Notes under the pieces: generated by a model
Databases searched by the model: none
Told to the model about the DNA's origin: nothing
The model's input: the letters and a program-made list of their open reading frames with translations, nothing else
Part shown: one piece after another, positions 19,218 to 28,771 of the stretch
Layout of the letters: each line of letters begins with the position of its first letter
How positions within the stretch are numbered: the stretch's first letter is position 1
Program-made: the position numbers and the translations under genes
From: Sulfurovum sp.
GTDB taxonomy: Bacteria; Campylobacterota; Campylobacteria; Campylobacterales; Sulfurovaceae
DNA length: 63,856 nt
NCBI GenBank assembly: GCA_027019175.1
Contig: JALUXB010000006.1
Span: 1-63,856, forward strand
Reading direction: 5' to 3'

Positions 19218-20297
19218 TTAATCCAGTTTGCGTTCATCCGTTGCAAAAACATAGAACGCATAGATCCATAGCAGGACAATAGGCAAAACAGCTGCTGCTT
19301 CAGGAGTAATAACACCATTGGCTCCCATCTGGTAAAGCCCGAACAGTACTCCCCATGAGATAAATGTTACACCGAGTGCTGCGGCGACAACCAGACCAAA
19401 ACGCATCATACGGGCATGGAAAGGCAGTTTGAAAAAGAGAATAATCACCAGGGCAATGGCAAAAAGCGGCATGACCGTCTTTTCATAAAGTGCCGCACGG
19501 ATTTTGTCCGAATTGAGGTGCTGTTTTTCCAGCAGTTTCCAAGTGTTGTAGGCATCGACAATGTTCAGTGCTTTCCCCTCGTAAAGCGACTCAATGATCT
19601 TCGGTTTGTAGCCGCTGAGTGTCATAATGGTATCTTTATGTTCCACACGGTAACGCACCAGCCTTCCCGCTTTGTAAATATGTACCTTTACCGTTGCCTG
19701 CCTTGCCTCCCACGCTTTTCCGTCAAAAAGTGCATAAGGAGCATGGATCGTATAGAGTACACGGTTGCCTTTGACTTTGAAAATGGTAACATTTTCAAGT
19801 CTTTTATGCACGGGATCCAACTTTTGGATATACACGAATGTATCATTGTATTTAAAGAAAAGATCATTGACGTTGTAAGCACTCAACTGTTTTTTGAGCA
19901 GCATCGCCGCTTTATCCTTGGCATAGGAAAATGAGGTCGTATGCAGTCCGACAAATACTGTATAGGTCAGGGTTGCAATGACTAAAAAAGGAACGACCAG
20001 CCGCTGCTTGCTGAAACCGAATGCATGCAATATGGTCATGGTATTCTGTTTGACCAGCATCAGTTTGGTCATAATGAGTGCCAGCACAATCGCCAGCGGA
20101 TAAAGCATTCCCAGTGCCTCCTGCCACATATAGTAGAGGTAAAGTACTTTGTAGCTTCCCGAAACATCCAACTGCGGGATATGCTGAAAATAGTCAATGG
20201 CGGCAAAGGCGAAAGAGAGTCCAAAAAGTATGGCAAGCAGATTTTTCGTGTAATGCCATGATAAATATCGGAAATAAAGCGGCGGCTGCAGTCTCAT
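19218..20297 (-). CDS. LptF/LptG-type lipopolysaccharide export permease
   Basis: A 359-residue YjgP/YjgQ family inner-membrane protein. Membrane helices are near residues 12-30, 55-75, 98-118 and, after a ~150-residue periplasmic beta-jellyroll segment, three more at ~270-350. LptF and LptG move LPS from the inner membrane to the Lpt bridge. Which of the two this is cannot be told here. It overlaps pth by 4 bp. Confidence 0.85.
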   Translation of the reverse strand: MRLQPPLYFRYLSWHYTKNLLAILFGLSFAFAAIDYFQHIPQLDVSGSYKVLYLYYMWQEALGMLYPLAIVLALIMTKLMLVKQNTMTILHAFGFSKQRLVVPFLVIATLTYTVFVGLHTTSFSYAKDKAAMLLKKQLSAYNVNDLFFKYNDTFVYIQKLDPVHKRLENVTIFKVKGNRVLYTIHAPYALFDGKAWEARQATVKVHIYKAGRLVRYRVEHKDTIMTLSGYKPKIIESLYEGKALNIVDAYNTWKLLEKQHLNSDKIRAALYEKTVMPLFAIALVIILFFKLPFHARMMRFGLVVAAALGVTFISWGVLFGLYQMGANGVITPEAAAVLPIVLLWIYAFYVFATDERKLD

Positions 20298-20866
20298 AGA
20301 CAGAGTGCCTCAATGGATTTGAGTGAGTAGTGTGACTTTACTTCATTCAGTTCATGTTTCTGTAAAGCAATACAAGCCTCTTTGACATGTGCAACAAGCC
20401 GGGGGATACACTGCATCTCCTCTTCACTGAAGTCATGCAGTACATAGTCAGCCACCTGTGATTTTCGTTCGGGCTTGCCAACCCCTACGCGCACCCGAAG
20501 GTACTCCCTGCCTACCATTGCATCAATCGATTTAAGGCCGTTATGCCCGCCGTTACCGCCGCCCCTTTTGAAACGAACTGCTCCAAAAGGCAGATCGATA
20601 TCATCATGAATGACAATAATATCTTCAAGGTCGATTTTGAAAAACTGCTTGACAGGAAGTACACTTTTACCCGAAAGGTTCATATAGGTTGCAGGTTTTA
20701 GAAAAAGGGTAGATGCGGTACGGTACAGCTGACCGTGAAATGTGTGTTTGGAGATGTCTCGGGCAGCAAAGTCTTCGACAAGCGCGTCGATGACTTTGAA
20801 GCCGATATTGTGCCGTGTATTTTCGTATTGCGATCCGGGATTTCCAAGACCGACAAAAAGTGTCAC
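20294..20866 (-). CDS. pth: Peptidyl-tRNA hydrolase
   Basis: A 190-residue enzyme that recycles peptidyl-tRNA. Visible are GLGNPGSQYENTRHNIGF with the catalytic His, KPATYMNLSG, the catalytic-Asp region HDDIDLPFG, and GGNGGHNGLKSI. It follows rplY by 13 bp, the common L25-pth pairing. Confidence 0.96.
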   Translation of the reverse strand: MTLFVGLGNPGSQYENTRHNIGFKVIDALVEDFAARDISKHTFHGQLYRTASTLFLKPATYMNLSGKSVLPVKQFFKIDLEDIIVIHDDIDLPFGAVRFKRGGGNGGHNGLKSIDAMVGREYLRVRVGVGKPERKSQVADYVLHDFSEEEMQCIPRLVAHVKEACIALQKHELNEVKSHYSLKSIEALCL

Positions 20867-20879
20867 GACAGCACTTTCA

Positions 20880-21416
20880 TTACTTGGACTTGATCACACC
20901 ACAAACAGCGACGTCAGGTCTGTCCATCATTCTGCACCCTTCAGGTACTTCAATGTCTCTGATGAGGATAGAGTCGTCTCTGTTCAGCGGCTCAACATTG
21001 AGATCAAACTTTGCCGGCATATTTTCGATTGCCCCTCTGACCTTAAGTCTTCTTTTGGACATAACAAGAACACCTTTGTTTTTCAAACCGATTGGTGTAC
21101 CGTGAGTCACAACAGGTACAAGGTAGTCTGTTACCTGACCTGGAACAGCCACTCTAAGGTCAACATGTACCACTTCACCGTGAACCGGGTGCAGCTGATA
21201 CTCCTGAATGACAACATTCAGTTCCTTGTCTCCTACTTTTACGGGGAACGCAAGGTTCTCTTTGGCTCTGACTGCTCTTACAAACTCACCGCGTTTGAAC
21301 GCAGCCTGAATGTTCTCTACACCATTGGCATAAAGGTTTGCAGTTAGATAACCATCTCTTCTAAGCTTCTTTGCAGTAGTCTTTCCGATACTCTCTCTAA
21401 CGATACCTTCTAACAT
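20880..21416 (-). CDS. rplY: 50S ribosomal protein L25/general stress protein Ctc
   Basis: A 178-residue two-domain L25. The N-terminal 5S rRNA-binding domain (LEGIVRESIGK, LRRDGYLTANLY) is followed by a C-terminal beta domain (VPVVTHGTPIG, VRGAIENMP). The start is the ATG at 21416 with AAGGA 7 nt upstream; a 5-codon extension only covers the ribosome binding site. Confidence 0.93.
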   Translation of the reverse strand: MLEGIVRESIGKTTAKKLRRDGYLTANLYANGVENIQAAFKRGEFVRAVRAKENLAFPVKVGDKELNVVIQEYQLHPVHGEVVHVDLRVAVPGQVTDYLVPVVTHGTPIGLKNKGVLVMSKRRLKVRGAIENMPAKFDLNVEPLNRDDSILIRDIEVPEGCRMMDRPDVAVCGVIKSK

Positions 21417-21515
21417 ATGTATGTCCTTCATTTAAAATAGAAGCGGATTATATCGAAATAATTTTAAGGGGAATTGAAAAAAGTTTGGCCGCAAGAGAAA
21501 CCCGCTCAGGCAACC

Positions 21516-22655
21516 TTACGCATCATCATCTTTGAACTCAAAGACATCCATCTCTTTGCTGAGTGCATTTTCATCGACAATGGCACCTTTTCCGACACCC
21601 TGCATTTTCAGTTTCATATCTGCAGGGTTGGTCGCATACTCAAGTGCTGTTTTACCGTCTATCTCCCCTTTTTTAAGCAGATCGAGCAGTGCCTGGTCGA
21701 ACGTTTGTGTGCCATAGATCTCTTTTCCTTCAAAAAGGGCATCAGGAATTTCTGAGTCACAGTTTTCTGCAATCAGCTGTTCGATACGCGCAGTCTTTTT
21801 CAAAATTTCGATTGCTGCGGCGCGACCGCCTTTTACTGTCGGGATCAGACGCTGAGAGAGTACCCCTTCAAGTACAGAAGCCAGAGACATTCTGATACGG
21901 TTCTGCTCATCATTGGGAAACATCCCCACAATACGGTCGATCGTCTCTTTTGCATCGAGTGTATGCAGGGTCGAGAATACAAGGTGTCCGGTATTGGCTG
22001 CATGCATTGCAATGTCGATTGTCTCAAGATCCCTCATCTCCCCGACCAGAATGATGTCCGGGTCTTCACGCAATGCCGCACGCAGTGCATCGGAAAATGA
22101 GTGGGCATCCTGCCCGATACTTCGCTGGTTGATCAAACAGCCTCTGTCCTTGTGTACGAACTCGATCGGATCTTCGACGGTAATGATATGCTTTTTCTGT
22201 TCACGGTTGATTTTGTCCAAAATTGCGGCAAGCGTGGTCGATTTACCCGAACCGGTTACACCGGTGACCAGTACCAGGCCACGCTGAATGTTTGCAAACT
22301 CATTCACGACCGGCGGGAGTTTGAGCTCTTCAATACTGAGAATTTCAACAGGAATAATACGGAAAACAGCACTAAGCCCGTCCATTTGGTAAAAGAAATT
22401 CACCCTGAACCGGTGATCGCTGCCAATAGCATAGGAGAAGTCAAGGTTGCGCTCTTTTTTAAGCTTGTCAAACTGGTCTGGTGTGGTAATCTCCCTGGCC
22501 AACTCTTCCATTTGTGCTGCACTCAGTACATCTTTTCCAAGGAGCTTCAATACTCCATGAATCCTCACGCGTACATTCGATCCCGATTTAAGGTGGAGGT
22601 CACTTCCCTTATTGCTGATCATTGTACGCAGATAGAGTTTGAGTTTCTCTTCCAT
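21516..22655 (-). CDS. pilT: Type IV pilus retraction ATPase PilT
   Basis: A 379-residue secretion ATPase. Visible are GSDLHLKSG, Walker A GVTGSGKSTT (~135-144), the Asp box, GEMRDLETI (Walker B), the His box HLVFSTLHT, and AIEIL. The motor depolymerises pili for twitching. No other pil genes are nearby. It is followed by tal upstream in the same direction. Confidence 0.93.
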   Translation of the reverse strand: MEEKLKLYLRTMISNKGSDLHLKSGSNVRVRIHGVLKLLGKDVLSAAQMEELAREITTPDQFDKLKKERNLDFSYAIGSDHRFRVNFFYQMDGLSAVFRIIPVEILSIEELKLPPVVNEFANIQRGLVLVTGVTGSGKSTTLAAILDKINREQKKHIITVEDPIEFVHKDRGCLINQRSIGQDAHSFSDALRAALREDPDIILVGEMRDLETIDIAMHAANTGHLVFSTLHTLDAKETIDRIVGMFPNDEQNRIRMSLASVLEGVLSQRLIPTVKGGRAAAIEILKKTARIEQLIAENCDSEIPDALFEGKEIYGTQTFDQALLDLLKKGEIDGKTALEYATNPADMKLKMQGVGKGAIVDENALSKEMDVFEFKDDDA

Positions 22656-22675
22656 TCCCGCTCCCTTGCTTCGTT

Positions 22676-23659
22676 TTACTTCAGACTCTCAAGCATTTGG
22701 GCAAATGCCTTTTCAAATGCTTCGAGTCCCTCTTTAAGAAGTGTATCATAAACTTCGTCCATTACAAAACCGCTGTCTGCCAGTCTGGTAAAGTAGCCGT
22801 TGATAACTGCATCATCCATTGGAAGCTGTGGCGGTGTGGGTTTGACTGCCAGCCATGACTCGATGGTTGCAAGCGGTGCCGTATTGACTGAGTGCGGTGC
22901 AAGCAGTGCCCGCATATAGTAGTATGGCGGAAGATCCTCCCCCTTGACACCGGTACTGGCAAAGAGTGTACGGATACGCTCATTCCCGTTTCGCTCGATC
23001 AGATTATAGATTTTTGCCGCATTGTAGACACCTGTCAAACCGGTATCAATGCCGCTTTGTGCCAGTTCATCATCGAGCATACGGTCAAACCGGCTGACAA
23101 AAACAGAAATGACGCCGTCTACTTTTGTATCTGTCTGCTCCATGCCTTTCTCCATCGCTTTGACACAGCGCTGTGCCTGTGTAGGAGAAAAAATAAGTGT
23201 TGCATTGACCGAAATACCATCTGCCAGCAGAGCTGTCATCGCATCGTACCCGGCATTGGTTGCAGGTACCTTAATCATCACATTAGGCTCACCGATAGCT
23301 TCAAAAAGGCGTTTACCCTCTGCGATGGTTCCCTCAGTATCGTTGGAGAGGAAAGGGTCCACTTCAATGGAGATGTAGCCGTCGTTGTCTTCATTATAGA
23401 GCGGTCTGAGTGCCTGGGCAGCAGTTCTAATGTCCTCGATCGCAAGCGCTTCATACTTCTCTTTGGGACTCTTGCCCTCCAGTGACTCAAGCTGTGCCTT
23501 GTATGCAGGAGAGGTCGTGATCGCTGAAGCGAAGATCGCCGGGTTGCTTGTTGCCCCGTTGATAACGCCTTTTTCTATAAGTACTCCAAATTCATTTTTA
23601 AGGTAGTCACGCTCCACAAAGTCCAGCCAGAGTGAAAACCCGATTTCTCTATCTACCAT
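22676..23659 (-). CDS. tal: Transaldolase
   Basis: A 327-residue (alpha/beta)8 enzyme of the pentose phosphate pathway. Visible are LWLDFVERDY, GATSNPAIF, SIEVDP, the Schiff-base lysine in MIKVPAT (~140), NATLIFS and SVFVSRFDR. It starts at the ATG at 23659 with AAGGA upstream. This ATG shares one base with the aat stop (TGATG), so translation is coupled. Confidence 0.94.
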   Translation of the reverse strand: MVDREIGFSLWLDFVERDYLKNEFGVLIEKGVINGATSNPAIFASAITTSPAYKAQLESLEGKSPKEKYEALAIEDIRTAAQALRPLYNEDNDGYISIEVDPFLSNDTEGTIAEGKRLFEAIGEPNVMIKVPATNAGYDAMTALLADGISVNATLIFSPTQAQRCVKAMEKGMEQTDTKVDGVISVFVSRFDRMLDDELAQSGIDTGLTGVYNAAKIYNLIERNGNERIRTLFASTGVKGEDLPPYYYMRALLAPHSVNTAPLATIESWLAVKPTPPQLPMDDAVINGYFTRLADSGFVMDEVYDTLLKEGLEAFEKAFAQMLESLK

Positions 23660-24393
23660 CAATCTTCCTTGTATGTCCATTCAAAATTCTGCCAGCTTCC
23701 AAGATCACTGGGTTTTTGAAGCGTTGCTTCAAGCTCGTTCAAAAAGCGTTCTCTGGACACTGTCTGTGCACCCAGACCCACCATATGATCCGTACGCATC
23801 TGGCAGTCGATAAAATCATAGCCTCTCTGTCCTAAAACGTCACTGAGCGCCTTAAAGGCGACCTTTGATGCATTCGAGACCAGCGAGAACATCGACTCTC
23901 CAAAAAACGCTTTCCCCATAGACACTCCATACAGTCCTCCGACAAGTTCCCCCTCTTTATAGACTTCCACACTGTGGGCAAAGCCCTCTTCATGCAGCCG
24001 AATGTACGCTTCCTGCATCTCTGGAAGTATCCAGGAGCCTTTCTGCCCTTCCCTTGGTACCGTCGCACAATAGCGTATTACATCCGCAAAACGGTGGTCG
24101 AACTTAACGGAAAATCCGCCATTGCGCAACACCCTGCGAAATGATTTTCGCACAATGAAATCACCGGGATAAAGCAACAGTCTGGGATCAGGTGACCACC
24201 AGAGTATGGGATCTCCCTCGGCATACCACGGAAAGATACCGTTACGGTAGGCTGTCAGCAGCCTTGGTGTAGAGAGATCCCCGCCATAGGCAAGCAATCC
24301 TTCATCAGATGCAAAACGGGGGTTGGGAAAGGTGTAGGAATAGTCGCTTAAAGGTGCAATGAGATAGTGGTCTTCGTCGAACATGGAACCCAT
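23659..24393 (-). CDS. aat: Leucyl/phenylalanyl-tRNA-protein transferase
   Basis: A 244-residue enzyme that adds Leu or Phe to proteins with N-terminal Lys or Arg, marking them for ClpS-ClpAP. Visible are YGGDLS, AYRNGIFPWY, WWSPDPR, GGLYGVSMGKAFFGESMFS and DCQM. It lies close to clpA and clpS on the same strand, so the N-degron pathway is clustered here. The ribosome binding site (GGAG) lies in a small 6-bp hairpin (CGCTCC / GGAGCG). Confidence 0.95.
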   Translation of the reverse strand: MGSMFDEDHYLIAPLSDYSYTFPNPRFASDEGLLAYGGDLSTPRLLTAYRNGIFPWYAEGDPILWWSPDPRLLLYPGDFIVRKSFRRVLRNGGFSVKFDHRFADVIRYCATVPREGQKGSWILPEMQEAYIRLHEEGFAHSVEVYKEGELVGGLYGVSMGKAFFGESMFSLVSNASKVAFKALSDVLGQRGYDFIDCQMRTDHMVGLGAQTVSRERFLNELEATLQKPSDLGSWQNFEWTYKED

Positions 24394-24518
24394 TAGGCGC
24401 TCCTTTGGAGCGGCTCAGTGAAGAGTGAAAAGTCCCCCAGGGAAGCTTCTCTTGCTTCGCAATTCACCTTCTGAAGCGTGAAGAGTTTTGGTTTGCATTG
24501 CTGCGCAACGCTTTTTTT

Positions 24519-24590
24519 GTAGGGGGTTGTCTCCTGACAACACCGTAATGCTAATAATCTCTCTGGTGTTGTAAGGGTACAACACCCTAC
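24519..24590. repeat. Paired hairpin repeat element, 72 bp
   Basis: Outward ends are GTAGGGGGTTGTCTCCTGACAACACC and, inverted, GGTGTTGTAAGGGTACAACACC plus CTAC. It lies in the 210-bp gap between clpA and aat and may act as a transcription terminator. The rest of that gap shows only two GTGAARA heptamers and no gene. Confidence 0.7.
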
Positions 24591-24603
24591 GAATCGCAAC
24601 ATC

Positions 24604-26790
24604 TTATACTCCAAAGTCAAACGTCAATGCATTCTCTTTGAAGCCAACTTTGACTTTTCCGCCTTTTTTGAGGCTGCCAAAGAGAATTTCATCGGTCAAA
24701 GCCTCTTTAATCTTCTCGTCAATCACACGGGCAATATGACGGGCACCGTAGCGTTCGTCGTAACCTTCCTCGGCAAGGTATCGCTTGGCTTTTTTGTTCA
24801 CCTTGACAGTGATCTTTTTGCTTTTCAACAGGTCATTGAGTTTTTCAATCTCACGGTCAACAATCTCCATCAGTGCATCGATGCCAAGCGGGTTGAACTC
24901 CACAACGGCATTGAGCCGGTTTCTGAACTCCGGTGCGAAGAAAGCGTTGATCGCCTTGTCTGTTTTCATGGATGTATCTTTGTTGAAGCCCATGACATTG
25001 GGCTCTTTGGTACCGAGATTGGAGGTCATAATAAGCACGACGTTTTTGAAATCGCTCACCACCCCGTTGTTGTCTGTCAGTTTCGCACCGTCCATGATCT
25101 GCAGCAGAATATTCATAATATCAGGATGCGCCTTTTCGATCTCGTCAAGCAGCAGTACCGTATGCGGATGCTTCTTTATCATCTCTGTGAGCAGTCCGCC
25201 CTGCTCGTAACCGACATATCCTGGAGGAGCACCTACCAGGCGGCTGACAGTGTGTGCTTCCATGTACTCGCTCATATCGATACGCTCGAAATGTACATGC
25301 ATCGTTTCGGCAAGCTGTGTCGCCAGTGCCGTTTTTCCTACCCCGGTGGGACCGACAAAGAGGAAGGAGCCGATAGGTCTGTTCTCTCCGTTGAGTCCGG
25401 CATAGGAGCGCTTGATCGCCGTTGCCAGTACCCCAATGGCTTCATCCTGCCCGATGATGTGGCGTTTGAGATCTTTTTCAAGGTTCTTGAGCTTCTTCGT
25501 ATCGTCCCTGCCCACCACCGTGGAGGGCAGCTTCATCATCTTGGCGACACTCTCTTCGATATCTTTTGGCTCCACAGTAACATTCTCTTTGCCGCGCAGC
25601 ATGAAATGTGCCCCTACCTCATCGACAATATCCATCGCTTTGTCCGGCAGGAAACGGTCATGCAGATATTTTACCGAAAGATCGATCGCACGCTGCAGCG
25701 CTTCATCAGTAAATTCGATCTTGTGAAAATTCTCGTACTTGTGCTGTACCCCTTTGAGAATGGTGAAGGTATCCTCGATGCTCGGTTCTTCTACATCTAT
25801 CTTGGCAAAACGGCGGCTGAGCGCCTTGTCCTTGTCAAAAAAGTTTCGAAACTCCTGATAGGTCGTCGCACCGATACACTTGATCTCTCCGCGCGCGAGT
25901 GCAGGTTTGAGCAGGTTGCTGGCATCCATGCTTCCTCCGCTTGTCGCACCGGCTCCGACCATCGTGTGGATCTCGTCGATAAAGAGGATCGCATCTTTCT
26001 CCTGCTTGAGCTCCTTGAGAATGCCTTTAAGCCGTTTTTCAAAATCACCGCGGTACTTCGTCCCGGCGATCAGCGCACCCATATCGAGTGCAAAAACCTT
26101 CGCGTTTTTAAGAATGTCGGGCACATCCCCTTCGCTGATCTTCAATGCCAGCCCTTCGGCAATGGCGGTTTTGCCCACCCCCGGTTCACCCACCAGCAGC
26201 GGGTTGTTCTTTTTACGTCGGCAGAGTGTCTGCATGACACGGTCGATCTCCTCAACACGTCCGATGACAGGGTCGATCTTGCCCGTTTTGGCAAGAGATA
26301 CAAGCTCCATTGTAAACTGATCGAGCAGTGTCTCCTCTTTGTCACTTTTTTGAGAGGGTGTTTCCGTCTCAGTCTGTGCATGAGAGATCACTTCAAGGAT
26401 GTCCACCCGGGCAATCCCCTCTTTTTTCATCAGATAGACAGCATAGGAGTGCTCCTGCATAAAGATGGCCGCAAGCATATCACCCACTTTTGCTTCACTG
26501 CGTCCGGCGGAATGAATGTGTGTCATCATATCGTTGATGGCACGTGAAAGCGCCACGGTTTCAAAGGGCTCCACTGCTTCTTTCAGCGCCGGAACCGTCT
26601 TGTGGATGTGGGAGACGATCCCCTCTTCCAGCCGCTTGGTATCGGCACCGAGTGTCTCAAATATCTCCTGTCCCTTTTCCGAGCGTACAATAGCCAGAAA
26701 GACATGCTCAACAGTCAGATACTCATGTCGGTTCTCTTTGGCATAGGTAACCGCCTCCTTAAATACATCGTTTAGTGCTACACTGATCAT
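24604..26790 (-). CDS. clpA: ATP-dependent Clp protease ATPase ClpA
   Basis: A 728-residue AAA+ unfoldase. An N domain (two Clp_N repeats, ~1-140) precedes D1 (Walker [10 protein letters not shown] ~205, Walker [15 protein letters not shown]) and D2 (Walker [12 protein letters not shown] ~475, [14 protein letters not shown]), with a C-terminal D2-small domain. It lacks the middle coiled coil of ClpB. It feeds substrates, including ClpS-delivered N-degron proteins, to ClpP. It shares a base with the clpS stop (TAATG). Confidence 0.95.
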   Translation of the reverse strand: MISVALNDVFKEAVTYAKENRHEYLTVEHVFLAIVRSEKGQEIFETLGADTKRLEEGIVSHIHKTVPALKEAVEPFETVALSRAINDMMTHIHSAGRSEAKVGDMLAAIFMQEHSYAVYLMKKEGIARVDILEVISHAQTETETPSQKSDKEETLLDQFTMELVSLAKTGKIDPVIGRVEEIDRVMQTLCRRKKNNPLLVGEPGVGKTAIAEGLALKISEGDVPDILKNAKVFALDMGALIAGTKYRGDFEKRLKGILKELKQEKDAILFIDEIHTMVGAGATSGGSMDASNLLKPALARGEIKCIGATTYQEFRNFFDKDKALSRRFAKIDVEEPSIEDTFTILKGVQHKYENFHKIEFTDEALQRAIDLSVKYLHDRFLPDKAMDIVDEVGAHFMLRGKENVTVEPKDIEESVAKMMKLPSTVVGRDDTKKLKNLEKDLKRHIIGQDEAIGVLATAIKRSYAGLNGENRPIGSFLFVGPTGVGKTALATQLAETMHVHFERIDMSEYMEAHTVSRLVGAPPGYVGYEQGGLLTEMIKKHPHTVLLLDEIEKAHPDIMNILLQIMDGAKLTDNNGVVSDFKNVVLIMTSNLGTKEPNVMGFNKDTSMKTDKAINAFFAPEFRNRLNAVVEFNPLGIDALMEIVDREIEKLNDLLKSKKITVKVNKKAKRYLAEEGYDERYGARHIARVIDEKIKEALTDEILFGSLKKGGKVKVGFKENALTFDFGV

Positions 26791-27089
26791 TATGCATCCT
26801 CTTCCATGGTCGCAAGCAGGGGAAACTCATTGCGTTTGGCAAGCTGACGTACCTGCTCGACCTTCATCTGGGCGATCTCATAGGTATACACCCCGCAGAC
26901 TGCCTTGCCTTTTTCGTGAATGAGCAGCATAATCTGCTCAGCCTGCTGGTGGGTCTTGTGAAAAATATCCATCAGCACTTCCACGACAAAATCCATACTT
27001 GTATAGTCATCGTTGTGCAACAGCACTTTGAACATTTGCGGTTCCTGAAGCTCAAGAGCCAGGTCCAGTTCTTCTTCATACTTTGGCAT
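26790..27089 (-). CDS. clpS: ClpS adaptor
   Basis: A 99-residue N-recognin that delivers N-degron proteins to ClpA. Visible are the ligand-pocket motif VLLHNDDYTSMDFV (Asn-Asp-Asp), MLLIHEKGKAVCGVYTYE and the MKVEQV helix. It is divergent from bioD with a 76-82 bp spacer that holds AT-rich promoter-like sequence for both genes (TATATTATAC near 27141). Confidence 0.95.
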   Translation of the reverse strand: MPKYEEELDLALELQEPQMFKVLLHNDDYTSMDFVVEVLMDIFHKTHQQAEQIMLLIHEKGKAVCGVYTYEIAQMKVEQVRQLAKRNEFPLLATMEEDA

Positions 27090-27171
27090 TTATGTTAAAA
27101 TTCCTCTTGAAAAATAGTTTATTTGGTTCTTTAAATCGTTTATATTATACAAAAAATCAGGAGAAATGCAA

Positions 27172-27807
27172 GTGCGATCCCTTTTCATCACCGCCACGGG
27201 CACCAATGTCGGAAAAACCTACACAACCCTGCAGCTTCTCAAAGCCATTGCCGGGCGCGGACTGCGCCCTGGGGTCTATAAACCCATTGAAACAGGCGTG
27301 ACCAAAGAAGCCCCCGATGCAACGGCTCTGCTGCAGGCGTGTCAACATGTCAACCCTGCATTTGAAACGTTGACAACAGCGGATATCACAGCCTATACTT
27401 TCGAACTCCCTGCTGCCCCCTACTGTGCAGACACAAAACGGCAGATAGACCTGCAACACCTCGTTGACAAACACGACATGCTGCAAAAAAAATGTGACAT
27501 TCTGCTTGTCGAAGGCGCCGGCGGACTAATGGTACCCATCACCGAAACCTACCTGATGGTACACCTCATCAAAGAGATCGAAGCCAAAGCACTCCTGGTA
27601 ACCCTAAGCCGCCTTGGATGTATTAACGACACGCTCCTGTCCATGCTGGCACTGCGCAGTTTTGATGTGCCCTTTGACTGGTGTGTCAACCTTTATGAAG
27701 ACAACAAAGACTTTTCCAAAGTCACACAGCCCTATTATGATGCAGTATTTCCGGAGTGGTGGAGTGTCCAGGAGGGATTGGAAAAGTTTGTCGAAACACT
27801 ACTATAG
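27172..27807 (+). CDS. bioD: Dethiobiotin synthetase
   Basis: A 211-residue P-loop enzyme of biotin synthesis. Visible are the Walker A ATGTNVGKTYTT, KPIETG, and VEGAGGLMVPI. The GTG at 27172 is preferred because AGGAG is 8 nt upstream; an ATG at 27166 would be only 2 nt from it. No other bio genes are nearby. Confidence 0.92.
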   Translation: MRSLFITATGTNVGKTYTTLQLLKAIAGRGLRPGVYKPIETGVTKEAPDATALLQACQHVNPAFETLTTADITAYTFELPAAPYCADTKRQIDLQHLVDKHDMLQKKCDILLVEGAGGLMVPITETYLMVHLIKEIEAKALLVTLSRLGCINDTLLSMLALRSFDVPFDWCVNLYEDNKDFSKVTQPYYDAVFPEWWSVQEGLEKFVETLL

Positions 27808-27833
27808 ACACGCCGCTTTTACCATTGATTGGC

Positions 27834-27839
27834 TATAAT
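27834..27839 (+). promoter_or_regulatory. -10 box before pyrB
   Basis: TATAAT within TTGGCTATAATCGC, a core that also occurs at 40255 and 41004. It implies an approximately 30-nt leader before pyrB. Confidence 0.5.
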
Positions 27840-27874
27840 CGCAATATCTATCATAAAACTGCCGAAGGATGCCA

Positions 27875-28756
27875 ATGCAACACCTCGTCGACACCAACAA
27901 TTTCTCTGATGCACAAATTGACAGCCTGCTTTTTGATGCTGCAAACTTCAAGCAACAACGTCCTCCGCAACTGCTCAAAGACAAACTGCTCATCACCCTC
28001 TTTTTCGAACCCTCTACCCGTACACGAAGCTCCTTTGAAGTTGCTGCCAAACGGCTTGGGGCATCGGTAGTGCATCTTGATCCCAGCCGTTCTTCCACCA
28101 AAAAGGGAGAGAGCCTTGCAGACACCTTTGCCAATCTCTGCGCGATGGAGCCTGACGGCGTGATCATCCGACACGAAGAGAATGAAGCACCCGGACAGCT
28201 TGCCAATATGCAAATGACCACCGTCATCAATGCAGGAGCAGGAAACTATGCCCACCCTACACAGGCGCTGCTGGATCTTTTTACCATTAAAGAACATTTT
28301 GGCGGCGACATTGAAGGCAAAACCATTGCCATTGTCGGCGACATCGTCAACTCCCGTGTAGCCAGTTCTGGCATCCGTCTGCTGACACGCATGGGCATGA
28401 AAGTAGTGCTTGTTGCCCCAAAACCCTTTTTACCCCAAAGCAGTGACCTGCCCCAGTATGAAAACCTTGAAGCTGTACTGGACAAAGTCGATGTCATTAT
28501 GAGCCTGCGTGCACAGCTTGAACGTCACAAAAAACCGATCTTCGATGATTACGAAGCATATGCTGAACATTACTGCATTACCAAAGAACGCCTGGGCAGC
28601 CGTAACATTCTGGTACTGCACCCCGGCCCGGTCATGCGCAATATCGACATTAGTGACGAGGTGCTTGAAGATCCCCGATGCAAGGTACTCGAACAGGTCA
28701 AAAACGGTGTCTTTGTGCGTATGGCTATTCTCAAACTCCTCCTGCTCGACTGCTAA
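27875..28756 (+). CDS. pyrB: Aspartate carbamoyltransferase catalytic subunit
   Basis: A 293-residue enzyme of pyrimidine synthesis. Visible are FFEPSTRTRSSFE (carbamoyl-phosphate loop), STKKGESL (80s loop), HPTQALLDL, and HPGPVMRN. The start at 27875 is preferred over an ATG two codons earlier because AAGG is then 6 nt upstream. pabB follows 15 bp downstream. Confidence 0.95.
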   Translation: MQHLVDTNNFSDAQIDSLLFDAANFKQQRPPQLLKDKLLITLFFEPSTRTRSSFEVAAKRLGASVVHLDPSRSSTKKGESLADTFANLCAMEPDGVIIRHEENEAPGQLANMQMTTVINAGAGNYAHPTQALLDLFTIKEHFGGDIEGKTIAIVGDIVNSRVASSGIRLLTRMGMKVVLVAPKPFLPQSSDLPQYENLEAVLDKVDVIMSLRAQLERHKKPIFDDYEAYAEHYCITKERLGSRNILVLHPGPVMRNIDISDEVLEDPRCKVLEQVKNGVFVRMAILKLLLLDC

Positions 28757-28771
28757 AAAGGAAGATAACAG

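Noticed and set aside
24736-26547. A 603-codon open frame antisense to clpA, and similar long antisense frames opposite ruvB, the activase and the porin (61040-62689)
   Set aside because: They mirror well-supported genes, have no family motifs and no good ribosome binding sites; they reflect codon bias of the opposite strand.
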